In this document: positions 10,721 to 21,037 of the stretch, piece by piece
Numbering within the stretch: position 1 is the first letter of the stretch
Layout: each line of letters begins with the position of its first letter
Source of the DNA: Tatumella morbirosei
GTDB lineage: Bacteria; Pseudomonadota; Gammaproteobacteria; Enterobacterales; Enterobacteriaceae
DNA: 64,000 nt
Direction: 5' to 3'
NCBI RefSeq assembly: GCF_000757425.2
Contig: NZ_JPKR02000005.1
Location: 1-64,000, forward strand
The notes under the pieces: generated by a model
Databases searched by the model: none
The model's input: only the letters and a program-made list of their open reading frames with translations
Told to the model about the DNA's origin: nothing
Position numbers and translations under genes: made by a program

Positions 10721-12001
10721 TCAGACAATATAATCAATTACTGAAGGTTCCTGTTTACACATTCTCCGCCAGTCAACAATAGGCATCCGGATTTGCATTC
10801 CGGTGCTGCCATCTTCTTCGTTCCACTCTCTTTCTATCGCCTGCAACTGATAAAAACGGCTGCGTAATTTCCCCGCCCCCGGCGGCAGACGTAGCTCATA
10901 ACTGGCAATTTCCCCGGCCAGACGTTCAGACAGTGCCTGCCACAGCAAGGGTACCCCGGCCCCGGTCTGTGCAGATAACCAGACACGGACGGGCATATTT
11001 TCTTCATTACGATCAATACGCGGCTCGAAATCTTCCAGCATATCGATTTTATTCATAATCAATAATGTTGGAATTTCATCGGCTTCAATTTCAGCCAGTA
11101 CCTCATTCACCGCATCAATATTTTCGTTCACCCGCAAATCTGCAGCATCTATCACATGCATCAGTAATGACGCCTGTCGGGTTTCCTGCAATGTCGCTTT
11201 AAAAGCCGCGACTAAATCATGAGGCAGATGGCGAATAAAACCGACCGTATCCGCCAGAACAACTTCTCCGACATCCGTAATCTGTAGCCGACGCAGAGTC
11301 GGATCCAGAGTAGCAAATAACTGATCCGCAGCATAAACATCGGCGGCGGTGACGGTATTAAACAGGGTCGATTTTCCGGCATTGGTATACCCCACCAGCG
11401 AAACCGTGGGAACATCGGCTTTCGCCCTGGCCTGTCGTCCTTGTTCACGCTGTTTTTCAACCCTTGATAACCGCGATAATATCAGGCTGATACGGTTACG
11501 CAGCAATCGACGGTCAGTTTCCAGCTGTGTTTCACCGGGCCCACGTAAGCCTATTCCGCCTTTCTGACGCTCAAGGTGAGTCCAGCCTCTGACCAGTCGG
11601 GTCGCCAGATGGCGCAACTGGGCTAACTCAACCTGGAGTTTACCTTCATGAGTACGCGCTCGTTGTGCAAAAATATCCAGAATCAGCCCGGTGCGATCAA
11701 CCACCCGGCATTGACATAAACTTTCAAGATTTCGTTCCTGGGCAGGTGATAACGCATGATCAAACAGGACCACTGAGGCCCCTGTTGCCTTCACCACATC
11801 AGCAATTTCTTGTGCTTTGCCTTCACCAACGAAATATTTGGGATGGGGGGCTTTACGGCTTCCGGTCACTACCTGGAGTGATTCAACACCTGCTGAAGAG
11901 ACAAGTGTTTCGAATTCCTGTAAATCTTCAACATCCCGGTCCTGTGTAAACCAGATATGGACCAGTACGGCCTGCTCGCCGGCATCATAACGCTCAAACA
12001 A
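10721..12001 (-). CDS. hflX: Ribosome-associated GTPase HflX
   Basis: GTPase of the Obg-HflX superfamily that splits stalled 70S ribosomes, notably after heat shock. The start is the TTG at 12001: it gives [15 protein letters not shown], aligned with the E. coli start MFDRYDAGEQ, a length of 426 residues equal to E. coli, and a purine-rich AGAGAGG site. An upstream ATG at 12046 lies inside the hfq terminator. Domains are an N-terminal HflX domain ending in the glycine-rich linker [14 protein letters not shown], then the G domain with [15 protein letters not shown] and NKID. Confidence 0.95.
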   Translation of the reverse strand: MFERYDAGEQAVLVHIWFTQDRDVEDLQEFETLVSSAGVESLQVVTGSRKAPHPKYFVGEGKAQEIADVVKATGASVVLFDHALSPAQERNLESLCQCRVVDRTGLILDIFAQRARTHEGKLQVELAQLRHLATRLVRGWTHLERQKGGIGLRGPGETQLETDRRLLRNRISLILSRLSRVEKQREQGRQARAKADVPTVSLVGYTNAGKSTLFNTVTAADVYAADQLFATLDPTLRRLQITDVGEVVLADTVGFIRHLPHDLVAAFKATLQETRQASLLMHVIDAADLRVNENIDAVNEVLAEIEADEIPTLLIMNKIDMLEDFEPRIDRNEENMPVRVWLSAQTGAGVPLLWQALSERLAGEIASYELRLPPGAGKLRSRFYQLQAIEREWNEEDGSTGMQIRMPIVDWRRMCKQEPSVIDYIV

Positions 12002-12016
12002 GCGACAACCTCTCTT

Positions 12017-12062
12017 AAAAAAAGACCAGGGTGGGGGACAACACACTCGTCACCGACCCTGG
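12017..12062 (-). terminator. Intrinsic terminator after hfq
   Basis: On the minus strand CCAGGGT pairs with ACCCTGG across a 23-base loop, followed within three bases by seven Ts. It separates hfq from hflX and would lower hflX expression relative to hfq. Confidence 0.8.
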
Positions 12063-12078
12063 CATTGCGGATTACTAA

Positions 12079-12378
12079 TTACTCTGCGTTGTCACCGTCT
12101 TGTTGTGACTGAGCCGGTGCTGACCCGTTGTTATGATAGTTACTGCTACCTGCCGGTGCATTAGTATGATGGGAGACCGGACGGGAAGGAACTACCGTCG
12201 AAATTGCGTGCTTGTAAACCATCTGGCTCACGGTGTTTTTTAACAGAATGACAAACTGATCAAATGACTCAATCTGACCTTGCAATTTAATGCCATTCAC
12301 CAGATAAATTGAAACCGGTACACGTTCGCGACGCAATGCGTTTAAAAACGGGTCTTGTAATGATTGCCCTTTAGCCAT
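12079..12378 (-). CDS. hfq: RNA chaperone Hfq
   Basis: Hexameric Sm-like RNA chaperone that pairs small RNAs with mRNAs. The 99-residue product has the Sm1 part ([39 protein letters not shown]) and the Sm2 YKH motif (VYKHAIS), which bind the sRNA U-rich tail on the proximal face. The disordered C-terminus is Ser/Asn/Gln-rich and acidic at the end (QQDGDNAE). It is 100 bp downstream of miaA, the conserved order. Confidence 0.98.
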   Translation of the reverse strand: MAKGQSLQDPFLNALRRERVPVSIYLVNGIKLQGQIESFDQFVILLKNTVSQMVYKHAISTVVPSRPVSHHTNAPAGSSNYHNNGSAPAQSQQDGDNAE

Positions 12379-12477
12379 TCTATCTTTTCCTTATATGCTT
12401 GTTGTTTATTATTGCAGAACCAACAGTGTAAAAATTGCGAAAAATTTTGCGCACGGTAACCAATCAATTGTACACAT

Positions 12478-13428
12478 TCACCGAATGTTAGCACTAACTA
12501 CCTGCATAATCGCATCTTGTGCTAATAAGGGCTGTTCACTGTCAAGCCAGTGAACATTTTGCCAGCCGCGCAACCATGTCATCTGTCGTTTTGCCAGCTG
12601 GCGGGTCGCCACAATTCCGCGAAAAACCATCTCATCGTAATCGGTTTCACCCGATAAATAAGACCACATTTGGCGATAACCTACGCAACGAATTGAAGGC
12701 ATATCGGTATGCAGATCACCTCGCGCGAATAATTCCCGCACCTCAGTCTCAAATCCTGACGCCAGCATCTGTCGAAACCGCAACTCAATACGCTGATGTA
12801 ACAATTCGCGTGTCACAGGTGCAATAGCAAATTGTATGACATCGTAAGGCAGCGCTTCTCCGGAAACTTGTGTCAGCTCTGTTAAAGTTTTACCTGAAAT
12901 AAAAAAAACTTCCAGTGCCCGCGAGAGTCTCTGTGGATCATTCGGATGAATACGCATTCCCGATTGCGGATCAATCTGGCATAGGTCACGATATAGTGAC
13001 TCCCAGCCTTCGTTTCTGGCTCTTTCTTCAATATGCTGACGGACTTTGGGGTTCGCCGCCGGTAACGGCGACAATCCCTCAAGCAGCGCTTTGAAGTACA
13101 GCATAGTCCCGCCGACAAGCAACGGAATACGCCCCTGCTGTACAATCTCATCCATCTCTTTCAGCGCATCACGGCAAAAGTCCGCAGCCGAATAAGCCTC
13201 ATTTGGATCACGGATATCCAGCAACCGGTGAGGTGCCTGCGCCAGCTCCTCTGCCGAAGGCTTTGCCGTACCAATATCCATACCTTTGTAAATCAACGCA
13301 GAATCGACACTGATGATCTCGACCGGTAATTTCTGACGTAACGCAATCGCTTGTGCTGTCTTACCCGAGGCGGTAGGCCCCATCAAAAATATCGCCTTCG
13401 GCCGGTCAGCCAGGTTTATATTACTCAT
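12478..13428 (-). CDS. miaA: tRNA dimethylallyltransferase MiaA
   Basis: Transfers a dimethylallyl group from DMAPP to the N6 of A37 in tRNAs that read codons beginning with U. The start at 13428 gives 316 residues, as in E. coli, and overlaps the mutL end by 8 bp; an upstream ATG at 13443 would add a non-conserved extension. It shows the P-loop [10 protein letters not shown], the substrate motif [16 protein letters not shown], and the C-terminal [14 protein letters not shown]. Confidence 0.97.
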   Translation of the reverse strand: MSNINLADRPKAIFLMGPTASGKTAQAIALRQKLPVEIISVDSALIYKGMDIGTAKPSAEELAQAPHRLLDIRDPNEAYSAADFCRDALKEMDEIVQQGRIPLLVGGTMLYFKALLEGLSPLPAANPKVRQHIEERARNEGWESLYRDLCQIDPQSGMRIHPNDPQRLSRALEVFFISGKTLTELTQVSGEALPYDVIQFAIAPVTRELLHQRIELRFRQMLASGFETEVRELFARGDLHTDMPSIRCVGYRQMWSYLSGETDYDEMVFRGIVATRQLAKRQMTWLRGWQNVHWLDSEQPLLAQDAIMQVVSANIR

Positions 13429-15298
13429 GTTCCAACGCTTCAAAGATATTATCTAAATTCACTGCCTGTAATAATCCGGCAGGAGGAGCTGACACCAACG
13501 CGGGTGTCAGGCGTTCCAGCTCAGCCAACAGAGCAATCGCCTGGGTGTGATTCCATTCGGGATGCGCAGTATGGCAACGTAAGGCCAGCCATTGTGCGAG
13601 GTGATCTGCACTGCTTTCTGCCTGCAGGGAAAGATAGCCTAACAGTTCAGGAATCAAGATTTGTAAATTTTGTGTGCGCAATGGTAAAGGCACCCCACGC
13701 AAAGTGACATGCTGAGCCTCCACCGCAAAATCCAGCCCAAGAGCCTGCAAACTTTCGGCATGACGCGCTAAACAGTGACGTTCCTGTTTTTCTGCTTTCA
13801 ATCGTACCGGAATCAGTAATGGTTGCGAACGTAACGCTCCGTCAACAGGTTGTAACTGAGCTCTGACCAGCCAACGTGCGGCCACACTTAGCGAAATGAC
13901 ACTCAGTCCGCCAGGCCCTTCTGTCAACGCATACGACTGCCTGAGCACACTTAACACCCGGCCAAAACTTTGCTGGTGAGATGTCAGAGGTGGCGGATCT
14001 GGTTCCCTGACGGCGGATTGTGTCCGGGAGGCCGTGCTCAACATCTGCTGATACAGTGCACCCTGTTTAGCCTGATATCCCGGTGTAGTGAAAGCGGACG
14101 CCGGAACAGCACCGGAAGCATTTCGGTTCCCTGTCACATCTCCGGAGCGTGGTACTGCAGATGACAATGGCCTTGATTCAGTGGCTGAAGGTACTGTCGC
14201 CGAAGGCAATGAAAACCGGTTACTTCCGGCAGCACTTCGGTTGGCCGGGGCATACATCCCTCCCTCCTCAGGGGCGGAGGGTTCATCGGGCAACACCTGC
14301 GCTGCACTTTGCAGTGCACTCAATACCCCCTGATAGATAAAATCATGGACCAGCCGGGATTGATGAAAGCGGACTTCATGTTTGGCCGGATGCACATTCA
14401 CATCCACCTGATGCGGATCAATCTGCAAATACAGGACATAGGCAGGCTGTTGATCTTCTCCAAGTTTATCCTGATAGGCCTGACGGATGGCATGATTAAT
14501 AAGCTTATCCCGCATCATGCGGCCATTCACGTAACAATATTGCAGGTCAGTGACTTGCCTGGCCCCTGCGGGGTCTGCTACCCAACCGGTCAGGTTTAGT
14601 GCATCGTGTTGCCATTCAAGATGCAGTGCATGCTCCAGAAAAGCCGAACCACAAATGGCCGCTAAACGACGTTCCCGTTGTCGTTGGTCGGTCGCAATCC
14701 GGTAATGTCTGACCGTTTTACCGTTATGGCTTAGCATTAACTCCACATCAAAACGAACCAACGCAATCCGGCGAATGATTTCATCAATGTGGGCAAATTC
14801 GGTTTTTTCGGTACGCAGAAATTTCCGCCGGGCCGGGGTGTTATAAAACAGATCCAACACTTCGAGCGTAGTCCCACACGGGTGTGCTGCGGGCTTCAGT
14901 GTGACTGCCATGTCCCGGCCTTCGGCATAAGCCTGCCAGGCGCCACTCTGCTCAGCGGTACGTGAGGTGAGTGTCAGTCTTGACACCGAACTGATACTGG
15001 CCAGTGCTTCACCGCGAAATCCCAGACTCATGATGGCTTCAAGATCATCCAGACTGGTGATTTTGCTGGTAGCATGACGTGCCAGTGCCATCGTCAGTTC
15101 ATCTTTGGCAATCCCCGCGCCATTATCCCGAATGGAAATCCGCTTTGCGCCACCTTTTTCAATATCAATTTCAATTTTTGTCGCGCCTGCATCCAGACTA
15201 TTTTCCACCAGCTCTTTAACCACCGATGCCGGGCGTTCAACCACCTCACCGGCAGCTATCTGGTTAGCCAGTTGCGGCGGTAATATTTGTATTGCCAT
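13421..15298 (-). CDS. mutL: DNA mismatch repair protein MutL
   Basis: ATP-dependent matchmaker that links MutS mismatch recognition to MutH and UvrD. The 625-residue product has the N-terminal GHKL ATPase with the motifs [25 protein letters not shown] and [14 protein letters not shown], the transducer domain with [12 protein letters not shown], a poorly conserved Ser/Pro-rich linker (about 335-440) and a C-terminal dimerisation domain starting near SFGRVLSVL. The dimerisation domain lacks the DQHAxxExxxE endonuclease motif, as expected for a species that uses MutH. Confidence 0.97.
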   Translation of the reverse strand: MAIQILPPQLANQIAAGEVVERPASVVKELVENSLDAGATKIEIDIEKGGAKRISIRDNGAGIAKDELTMALARHATSKITSLDDLEAIMSLGFRGEALASISSVSRLTLTSRTAEQSGAWQAYAEGRDMAVTLKPAAHPCGTTLEVLDLFYNTPARRKFLRTEKTEFAHIDEIIRRIALVRFDVELMLSHNGKTVRHYRIATDQRQRERRLAAICGSAFLEHALHLEWQHDALNLTGWVADPAGARQVTDLQYCYVNGRMMRDKLINHAIRQAYQDKLGEDQQPAYVLYLQIDPHQVDVNVHPAKHEVRFHQSRLVHDFIYQGVLSALQSAAQVLPDEPSAPEEGGMYAPANRSAAGSNRFSLPSATVPSATESRPLSSAVPRSGDVTGNRNASGAVPASAFTTPGYQAKQGALYQQMLSTASRTQSAVREPDPPPLTSHQQSFGRVLSVLRQSYALTEGPGGLSVISLSVAARWLVRAQLQPVDGALRSQPLLIPVRLKAEKQERHCLARHAESLQALGLDFAVEAQHVTLRGVPLPLRTQNLQILIPELLGYLSLQAESSADHLAQWLALRCHTAHPEWNHTQAIALLAELERLTPALVSAPPAGLLQAVNLDNIFEALEHE

Positions 15299-15349
15299 CG
15301 CCGTTCCTCACAAAAAAAGCGTCCGGACAACCTGCCGTTACCGGAACAT

Positions 15350-16939
15350 TTAAGGCTGCGAAATAGTCAGTGTCTGGCCCAGCATGACATTTTCTGAGCG
15401 CATATGGTTTTGCTGCATAATGGTTTTGCTACTCACACCATAGCGCGAGGCAATACTGCTTAGTGTATCCCCCCGTACCACTTTATGTTTGACCACCGCA
15501 GGTTTGCGCACTCCCGTGCCCGGAACAGTTTTAGCACCAGCCATGACTTTCAACCGCTGCCCTACCCAGACACCAGGTTTCTTCAGTTTGTTCAGTTCTG
15601 TCAGCTCACCAACGCTGACACCATAACGTTGTGCAATCCCTGATAAGGTTTCACCACGCTGTACCACATGGATCCGGAGTGAAGCACTACTGGCGGGCTG
15701 TGCCCGGGTGACCGGCAGAGCTTTATTCTCTTTCCCCGGAATATTTTGCATAGGGTGAGCTTTAAAATAGTTATACAGTCCGTGATAAATCGCTTTCGCT
15801 ATTTTATCCTGGTAGGCATTGCTCCCCAGCAGCCGTTCCTCATTACGATTACTGATAAATCCGGTCTCTACCAGCAATGAAGGGATATCCGGCGAACGTA
15901 AAACCCCCAGGCTGGCATGTTCCGGTAACCGTTTATGCATCGGCGTCACTGCCCGCAGTTGCTGGATAACTTTAACCGCAACGTCATATCCCACTCGTTG
16001 GGAATGACCAAACTGCAGATCCAACACGGCCTGGCTGAAATAGGGATCTGACTGATTATTGGCCAGTAAATCCCCTGCCCCCCCCAGTAGTTCAGACTGA
16101 TTCTCGGTTTTTTCCAGCCAGCGGGCCATCTCAGAATTCGCCCGCCGGTTAGAGAGTACCCACACCGAAGCTCCGGTCGCGCTGTGGCTGGGTGCTGAAT
16201 CGGCATGAATAGAGACCAACAGATTAGCATTCTCCTTACGAGCCACCTCAGACCGTCCCATCACCGAGACATAGTAATCGCCTGTACGAGTCATGACGGC
16301 TTTAAACATCCGATTAGCATTAAGCAATTTCTGTAATTTACGGGCAATAGAGATGGTAACGTTCTTCTCTTTCAGACCATTTTGCCCAATAGCCCCGGGG
16401 TCCTGACCACCATGTCCGGCATCAATAGCCACAATCACCCGATCGCTTGTGGCTACGCGGCTTACCGGGGTAGGCGCGGCAACCTGAGTAGCGGTATTGA
16501 CGGGTGGGTTAGCAGAAACTGTCGCTGCCGGGGGGGTAACTGCGCCCTTGCCACGCAGTGAAAATATGACCTGATACAGATTGCCTTTTTGTGCCACGCG
16601 CACCACATTGCTGGCTGGCGTTGCCAGTTCAAACACCAGGCGAAAACTTTGCTTATTTACCGGCCGGCTGGTACGAATTCGTTTGACGAGATTCTGGCCA
16701 CTGAAGTTGAGCGGCAACCCGTTCATCGTCCCTGCCTGGCGAATATCCAGAACGATCCGTTCCGGATTATGCAGAGGAAACCACGTATAGCCTGGTTTAC
16801 CGTTAAAATTAAGCGTCACAGTCGTCAGTGACTGACCGTTATCTACCTTGATATCAGACAGGGAAGCCGCAGACGCCAGCCCTGGTAACAGTAAAAGTAA
16901 CAGTGTTAATCCATACCAGCATCGGCACTTCCATGTCAT
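15350..16939 (-). CDS. amiB: N-acetylmuramoyl-L-alanine amidase AmiB
   Basis: Periplasmic zinc amidase that cuts septal peptidoglycan to separate daughter cells, activated by EnvC. The 529-residue product has a signal peptide ([14 protein letters not shown]), an AMIN domain (about 27-120), a Pro/Ala/Thr linker, and an Amidase_3 domain with [15 protein letters not shown] and [11 protein letters not shown] (zinc and catalytic residues). It ends in two LysM repeats ([19 protein letters not shown] and [19 protein letters not shown]). E. coli AmiB (445 residues) has a single LysM. Its ATG overlaps the tsaE stop by 4 bp. Confidence 0.95.
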   Translation of the reverse strand: MTWKCRCWYGLTLLLLLLPGLASAASLSDIKVDNGQSLTTVTLNFNGKPGYTWFPLHNPERIVLDIRQAGTMNGLPLNFSGQNLVKRIRTSRPVNKQSFRLVFELATPASNVVRVAQKGNLYQVIFSLRGKGAVTPPAATVSANPPVNTATQVAAPTPVSRVATSDRVIVAIDAGHGGQDPGAIGQNGLKEKNVTISIARKLQKLLNANRMFKAVMTRTGDYYVSVMGRSEVARKENANLLVSIHADSAPSHSATGASVWVLSNRRANSEMARWLEKTENQSELLGGAGDLLANNQSDPYFSQAVLDLQFGHSQRVGYDVAVKVIQQLRAVTPMHKRLPEHASLGVLRSPDIPSLLVETGFISNRNEERLLGSNAYQDKIAKAIYHGLYNYFKAHPMQNIPGKENKALPVTRAQPASSASLRIHVVQRGETLSGIAQRYGVSVGELTELNKLKKPGVWVGQRLKVMAGAKTVPGTGVRKPAVVKHKVVRGDTLSSIASRYGVSSKTIMQQNHMRSENVMLGQTLTISQP

Positions 16940-17412
16940 GCGTTTTTCCCGTCTGTAGTGAGCTTATCCATTAGCGTCTGACCATACGTATTTCCCGCAG
17001 TAATCTCTGCCTGGCGGGCATCGCCGTCATAGCTCATCGTTACGATTAAATCTGGCTCAGGAAGAAAGCCCTGCCCCTGCTGCGGCCATTCCACCAGACA
17101 AACAGCGTCCCCGCCAAAATAGTCGCGGACGCCCATAAATTCGAGTTCTTCAGGATCTGCCAGACGATATAAATCAAAATGATAAATTGCCCGTTCATCA
17201 ATCACATAAGGTTCTACCAGAGTATAAGTCGGGCTTTTCACATTTCCCCGGTGACCAAGTGCCTGAATAAAACCCCGGCTGAAAGTGGTTTTTCCGGCGC
17301 CAAGAGAGCCGTGCAGATAAATGACGGTTGCCTGATGACAAACCTGAGCCAGAGCAGCGCCTAAAGCGAGCGTTGCAGATTCTTCAGGTAAAGAGATGAC
17401 AGTGGTATTCAT
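16936..17412 (-). CDS. tsaE: tRNA threonylcarbamoyladenosine biosynthesis ATPase TsaE
   Basis: ATPase that partners TsaB and TsaD to make the N6-threonylcarbamoyl group at A37 of ANN-decoding tRNAs. The product has the Walker A motif [14 protein letters not shown], then [28 protein letters not shown] and LVEWPQQG. The ATG at 17412 gives the N-terminus that aligns with E. coli; an in-frame ATG at 17430 overlaps the nnr stop, and neither has a strong ribosome site, so translation is probably coupled to nnr. If nnr is truly frameshifted, this coupling would be disturbed. Confidence 0.94.
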   Translation of the reverse strand: MNTTVISLPEESATLALGAALAQVCHQATVIYLHGSLGAGKTTFSRGFIQALGHRGNVKSPTYTLVEPYVIDERAIYHFDLYRLADPEELEFMGVRDYFGGDAVCLVEWPQQGQGFLPEPDLIVTMSYDGDARQAEITAGNTYGQTLMDKLTTDGKNA

Positions 17413-17426
17413 TATTTGTTTTAGAT

Positions 17427-18922
17427 TCATTCCGGATTAACTAATCGCCTGAGCGGTTCAAACAGATCGCTGGCTAACATACCCCGCATTCCATGCTTGC
17501 GGGCTACCCAATCGGCGGCACCTCCATGGGCGACCACTCCTGCACAGGCTGCATCATAAAGAGAGAGTTTCTGACCAGCAAGTGCAGCAATAACACCACT
17601 CAGTACATCTCCCATCCCACCGGTCGCCATTCCCGGGTTGCCGACATCGGCAATGACTGTTTCCCCGTCGGATGAACTGATAACAGTTCCGGCGCCTTTC
17701 AGTACGACCACACCGCCATATCGTTGGACTAACTGACGCGCAGCCAGCAAACGATCGTTTTCAACACTCTGCACCGATGTGCCTAATAATCTTGCAGCTT
17801 CTCCCGGATGGGGAGTAAGAATCCGATTCTGACGTGTATCGGGATCGATTGCCAGAAGGTTGAGGGCATCAGCGTCCCAAAGTGTCTGTTTTTTACTTTT
17901 TTTACCTGGCTGAAGACGTTTTTTCCCCAGGCCTGCTGTCCCAGCCCGGGTCCGATGACCACGGTATCGGCCCATTCCAGACTTTCTTCAAGCTGTTGTT
18001 CAGACAGCGCTGCGGTCATAAGTTCCGGTCGTGCCGTCACTAATGCAATGACGTTATCCGGATGTGTCAAAACCCGCACCAGACCGGCCCCACTCCGCAG
18101 TGCCGCTTCTCCCGCCAGACGGATAGCCCCGCCAGTGCCCTTATCACCCCCAATAAGCACGAGTTTTCCATGATCGCCTTTATGTGCCGTCGCATTGCGA
18201 GAAGGCAACCAGCCAGCCAGATGACTAACATCCTTGCGCCATACCGGGGGATTGACATAGGTTCCTGCCAGATCAGGCCCTAAATGATCTGTCAGGATCG
18301 TTCCACAATAATCACGGGCTTTGCCGGTAAGCAATCCGGCTTTCAGGCCAATAAATGTCAGCGTGACATCCGCTTTGATCGCCACACCAGGGACTGTGCC
18401 GCTATCGGCCAACACCCCGGAGGGGATATCCAGAGCAAATACCGGCACGGATCGTTCCCGTACTTTCCCGATCAACTGTCGGTAAGGATCTTCCGGTGCG
18501 CGGTTCAGGCCGATCCCCAGCAGTGCATCAACGATCAGATGCTCTTCACCGATCCAATCACTGTCAGCCGGCAGACATTCACCACCACAGGCCAGCCATT
18601 GCTCACGGGCATGCAGTGCCTCTTCCGGTAATCGCGCGGCATCACAAGCAATCACTGTCACCCGCAAACCAGCCTGCTTAGCCAGACGCGCCACGACATA
18701 ACCATCACCACCGTTATTCCCGCTACCACAGAGAATCCGCCAATGGCTGGCCTGTGGCCATAACCGGCAGATTTGCTGAAAAGCCGCATGTCCCGCCCGC
18801 TCCATCAATGTCCGCGTAGATATCCCGCAGAGGCTACAGAGCTGCTGTTCGAGTGATGGAAATTGACTGGCTGGCCAGACGGCCCCGGAAAGTGACAACA
18901 GGTTGAGGGTATTCACAGACAT
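17427..18922 (-). pseudogene. nnr: Bifunctional NAD(P)HX epimerase/dehydratase Nnr, frameshifted
   Basis: Repairs hydrated NADH and NADPH: an N-terminal epimerase (GSGNNGGDGYVVARLA) fused to a C-terminal ADP-dependent dehydratase (HKGDHGKLVLIGGDKGTGGA, HPGEAARLLG, GMATGGMGDVLSG). The first frame runs from 18922 and breaks after VIGPGLGQQAWGKNVFSQVKKVK. The rest (LWDADALNLLAIDP to RLVNPE) continues in another frame to 17427. One extra base in the T6 run at 17889-17894 or the T7 run at 17897-17903 restores a single frame of about 498 codons. As it stands the dehydratase half is lost but the epimerase half is intact. A sequencing miscount is as likely as a real mutation. Confidence 0.9.
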
Positions 18923-19737
18923 TGACCACCTCTGACCAATAAAAGGAAAGGAGTCACAATATCATACCAAAAATCAAAAAGGGGTTTAGCCGGGATTATC
19001 CTGACAACCGTGATACACGATATTTTCGTCCGGGTCAGAAACTCATCTCAGAGCCTGACAGGTCGTTTTTTTCTGCTGTGGATAAAAAATAAAAAAGCTC
19101 AGACATTCAAAGGCTACGAACGAAATATGACCGGGGTCACATTCAGCAGCACTGGAAAATATAAATAATTAAATCAATATATTATATCGTTCTTATCCAT
19201 CAGGGACTGAAGAGAATTAAGATGAAGAAAATTAGCCGTAACTGTGGATAACTCTGTTTACAGACCACAGAATAAAACCACGGTTTTTATCCGATTTCAG
19301 GAGATTTATCCGCAAAAAATAACCCGCTGAATGCTGTTTCGCACGGGTGGCCTCTGTCGGTACCTTTCGGGGAGGCGCATTATGCAGCTATCCCCCCCTG
19401 ATAGCAATCAGCAAATCTCCTGCCACAGACTGTTTGCTTAGTCTCTGTACAATAGCCGACATCTGTTTGGTGCCTGATCCGGCAATCACAGTAGCAAAAA
19501 AAATAGAAGGATCAGCAGGATACACAGAGGATCGAGGATCCTTTCATCGTGACCCACGATCCCGCTACGAATCACTGGTCATCTCACAAAAAAGATCGCG
19601 ATAAAATCATCCCGCAGGAAACTATTCAGCCCGCCATATTTCTTGGTATGCTGCATTTAGCTGTTGTTCTAACTGGTAAATACTTTCCATACGAAACAGT
19701 TTCGATAAAAATTAAATAAGCAACCTGGAAAAAAACA
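18923..19737. other. Gene-free region, queG absent
   Basis: This 815-bp stretch between nnr and the aminotransferase carries no convincing gene. E. coli has queG (epoxyqueuosine reductase) divergent from nnr here; no trace of its iron-sulfur motifs is seen. The region is A/T-rich in its first half and holds the DnaA-box/IHF cluster at 19077-19314. A short open frame at 19347-19604 has no ribosome site or family resemblance and is not called. Confidence 0.6.
19077..19314. promoter_or_regulatory. datA: Candidate datA DnaA-titration locus: DnaA boxes and IHF site
   Basis: Two exact strong DnaA boxes (TTATCCACA on the minus strand) are at 19077-19085 and 19243-19251. Between them, at 19172-19184, is AATCAATATATTA, an exact match to the IHF consensus WATCAANNNNTTR. 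A third box with one mismatch (TTATCCGCA, plus strand) is at 19306-19314, and weaker two-mismatch matches lie at 19193-19201, 19380-19388 and 19518-19526. E. coli datA sits beside the glyVXY tRNA genes and consists of DnaA boxes around an IHF site, where DnaA-ATP is hydrolysed. Position and content agree; function is inferred. Confidence 0.7.
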
Positions 19738-20595
19738 ATGAATAGTCGCGAAATCATTTGGTTTGATGGAGAGTGGAGTACAACGGACAAGCCGGTTATT
19801 GGATTAACCGATCATGCACTATGGATGGCTTCTGGTGTGTTTGATGGCGCACGCTCTGTCAAAAGCTATCTGCCCGACCTAGAACCACATTGCCAGCGGG
19901 CGATCCGCTCCGCAATCACTATGGGTATGGCGCCTAAGATTTCTGCGGAACAGATAGCTGATTTGGTGCGTGAAGGACTGAAACAACTGCCTCATGACAC
20001 GGATTACTATATTAAGGTCCTGTTCTACTCTCCGGGCGGTTTCCTGTTGCCCGATCCAGATACCACGACTTTCGCATTACATATTTTTGAAACCGCCCTG
20101 CCGGAAGATAACGGTTTCAGTGCCACCTTTAGCCCGTTCCGTCGTCCGGATGCCACTATGGCCCCAACCGAAGCAAAAGCGTCCTGCCTGTACCCGAATA
20201 CTCAGCGTATTATCCGTGAAGCTAACCAGCGTGATTTTAATACCGCTGCAGTATTGGATGCAGAAGGCAACATTGCTGAGTTTGCCGCGGCTAACCTGTG
20301 GATGGTTAAAAATGGAATCGCCTACACTCCGGTACCCAACGGTACGTTCCTGAACGGGATTACCCGCCAGCGTGTGATTAAACTGCTGCGTGAAGACGGA
20401 ATTACCGTCGAGGAAGTCACTCTGACTCCGGAAGACGTTCTGAATGCCGATGAAATTTTCAGTACCGGTAACCACGGAAAAGTTCTGCACTGCAACCGCA
20501 TTGAAGATAAAGTATTAACCCGTGGCCCTGTGAGTGCCCGCGCCCGGGAACTGTATCAGGAGTTTACTCTGCAATCAGAGAAAATTGCCGGATAA
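19738..20595 (+). CDS. Class IV (branched-chain-type) PLP aminotransferase
   Basis: Fold-type IV PLP aminotransferase resembling the IlvE/DAAT group. The 285-residue product opens with IWFDGEWSTTDKPVIGLTDHALWMASGVFDGARSVK, the usual class IV N-terminus. Its probable PLP lysine is in PTEAKASCLYPNTQRIIREA, and NIAEFAAANLWMV and TFLNGITRQRVIKL are the phosphate-binding strands. Branched-chain enzymes usually have KxxxNY after the lysine; here CLYPNT replaces it, so the substrate is uncertain. It sits alone between the datA-like region and tRNA-Gly, with its own terminator. It is not part of the E. coli order here. Confidence 0.82.
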   Translation: MNSREIIWFDGEWSTTDKPVIGLTDHALWMASGVFDGARSVKSYLPDLEPHCQRAIRSAITMGMAPKISAEQIADLVREGLKQLPHDTDYYIKVLFYSPGGFLLPDPDTTTFALHIFETALPEDNGFSATFSPFRRPDATMAPTEAKASCLYPNTQRIIREANQRDFNTAAVLDAEGNIAEFAAANLWMVKNGIAYTPVPNGTFLNGITRQRVIKLLREDGITVEEVTLTPEDVLNADEIFSTGNHGKVLHCNRIEDKVLTRGPVSARARELYQEFTLQSEKIAG

Positions 20596-20617
20596 TGCAC
20601 AAAGCATATCTGTTAAG

Positions 20618-20645
20618 GCCGGCGTTGATACGCTGGCTTTTTTTT
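20618..20645 (+). terminator. Intrinsic terminator of the aminotransferase gene
   Basis: GCCGGCG and CGCTGGC form a stem (one G-T pair) with a TTGATA loop, followed by eight Ts. Confidence 0.85.
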
Positions 20646-20735
20646 ATGCCCGGATATTTGTCAGAGATGAGAAATTACGCCAGATCAGTAGAAAAAAAAG
20701 CAGATAGTGATAAAAACCAGAAGTTACCGAAAAAC

Positions 20736-20811
<76 letters not shown>

Positions 20812-20920
20812 ATTGGAAGGTGTTACTGCTAAATTCCTGTGACTATCAACTTAGCGGAGAATGTTGACTAACCCTTTGATTGAAAGGTGTTTTTTTGTTC
20901 TCCGTAACAGGATGGACAGT

Positions 20921-20949
20921 ATTATGGACTAACTTTTCGGTGACGGCAA
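20921..20949 (-). promoter_or_regulatory. Candidate promoter for the separated tRNA-Gly
   Basis: On the minus strand TTGCCG and CATAAT are separated by exactly 17 bp, reading towards the tRNA about 110 bp downstream. The detached copy would need its own promoter. Confidence 0.45.
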
Positions 20950-21037
20950 GCCTCATGCCATCTTTTTTTTCTTACCGGTTTTAATCACCCTGGCCGCCTG
21001 ATTCAAAGTCGTTGGCGATAAACCACCCCGCTCCGAT

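Noticed and set aside
18067-18258. Small frames inside nnr on both strands
   Set aside because: They are shadows of the split nnr gene and lack starts with ribosome sites.
19347-19604. Rightward open frame between the datA-like region and the aminotransferase gene
   Set aside because: No ribosome site, no family resemblance, and composition unlike the neighbours; the start lies in a region of DnaA-box-like sites.
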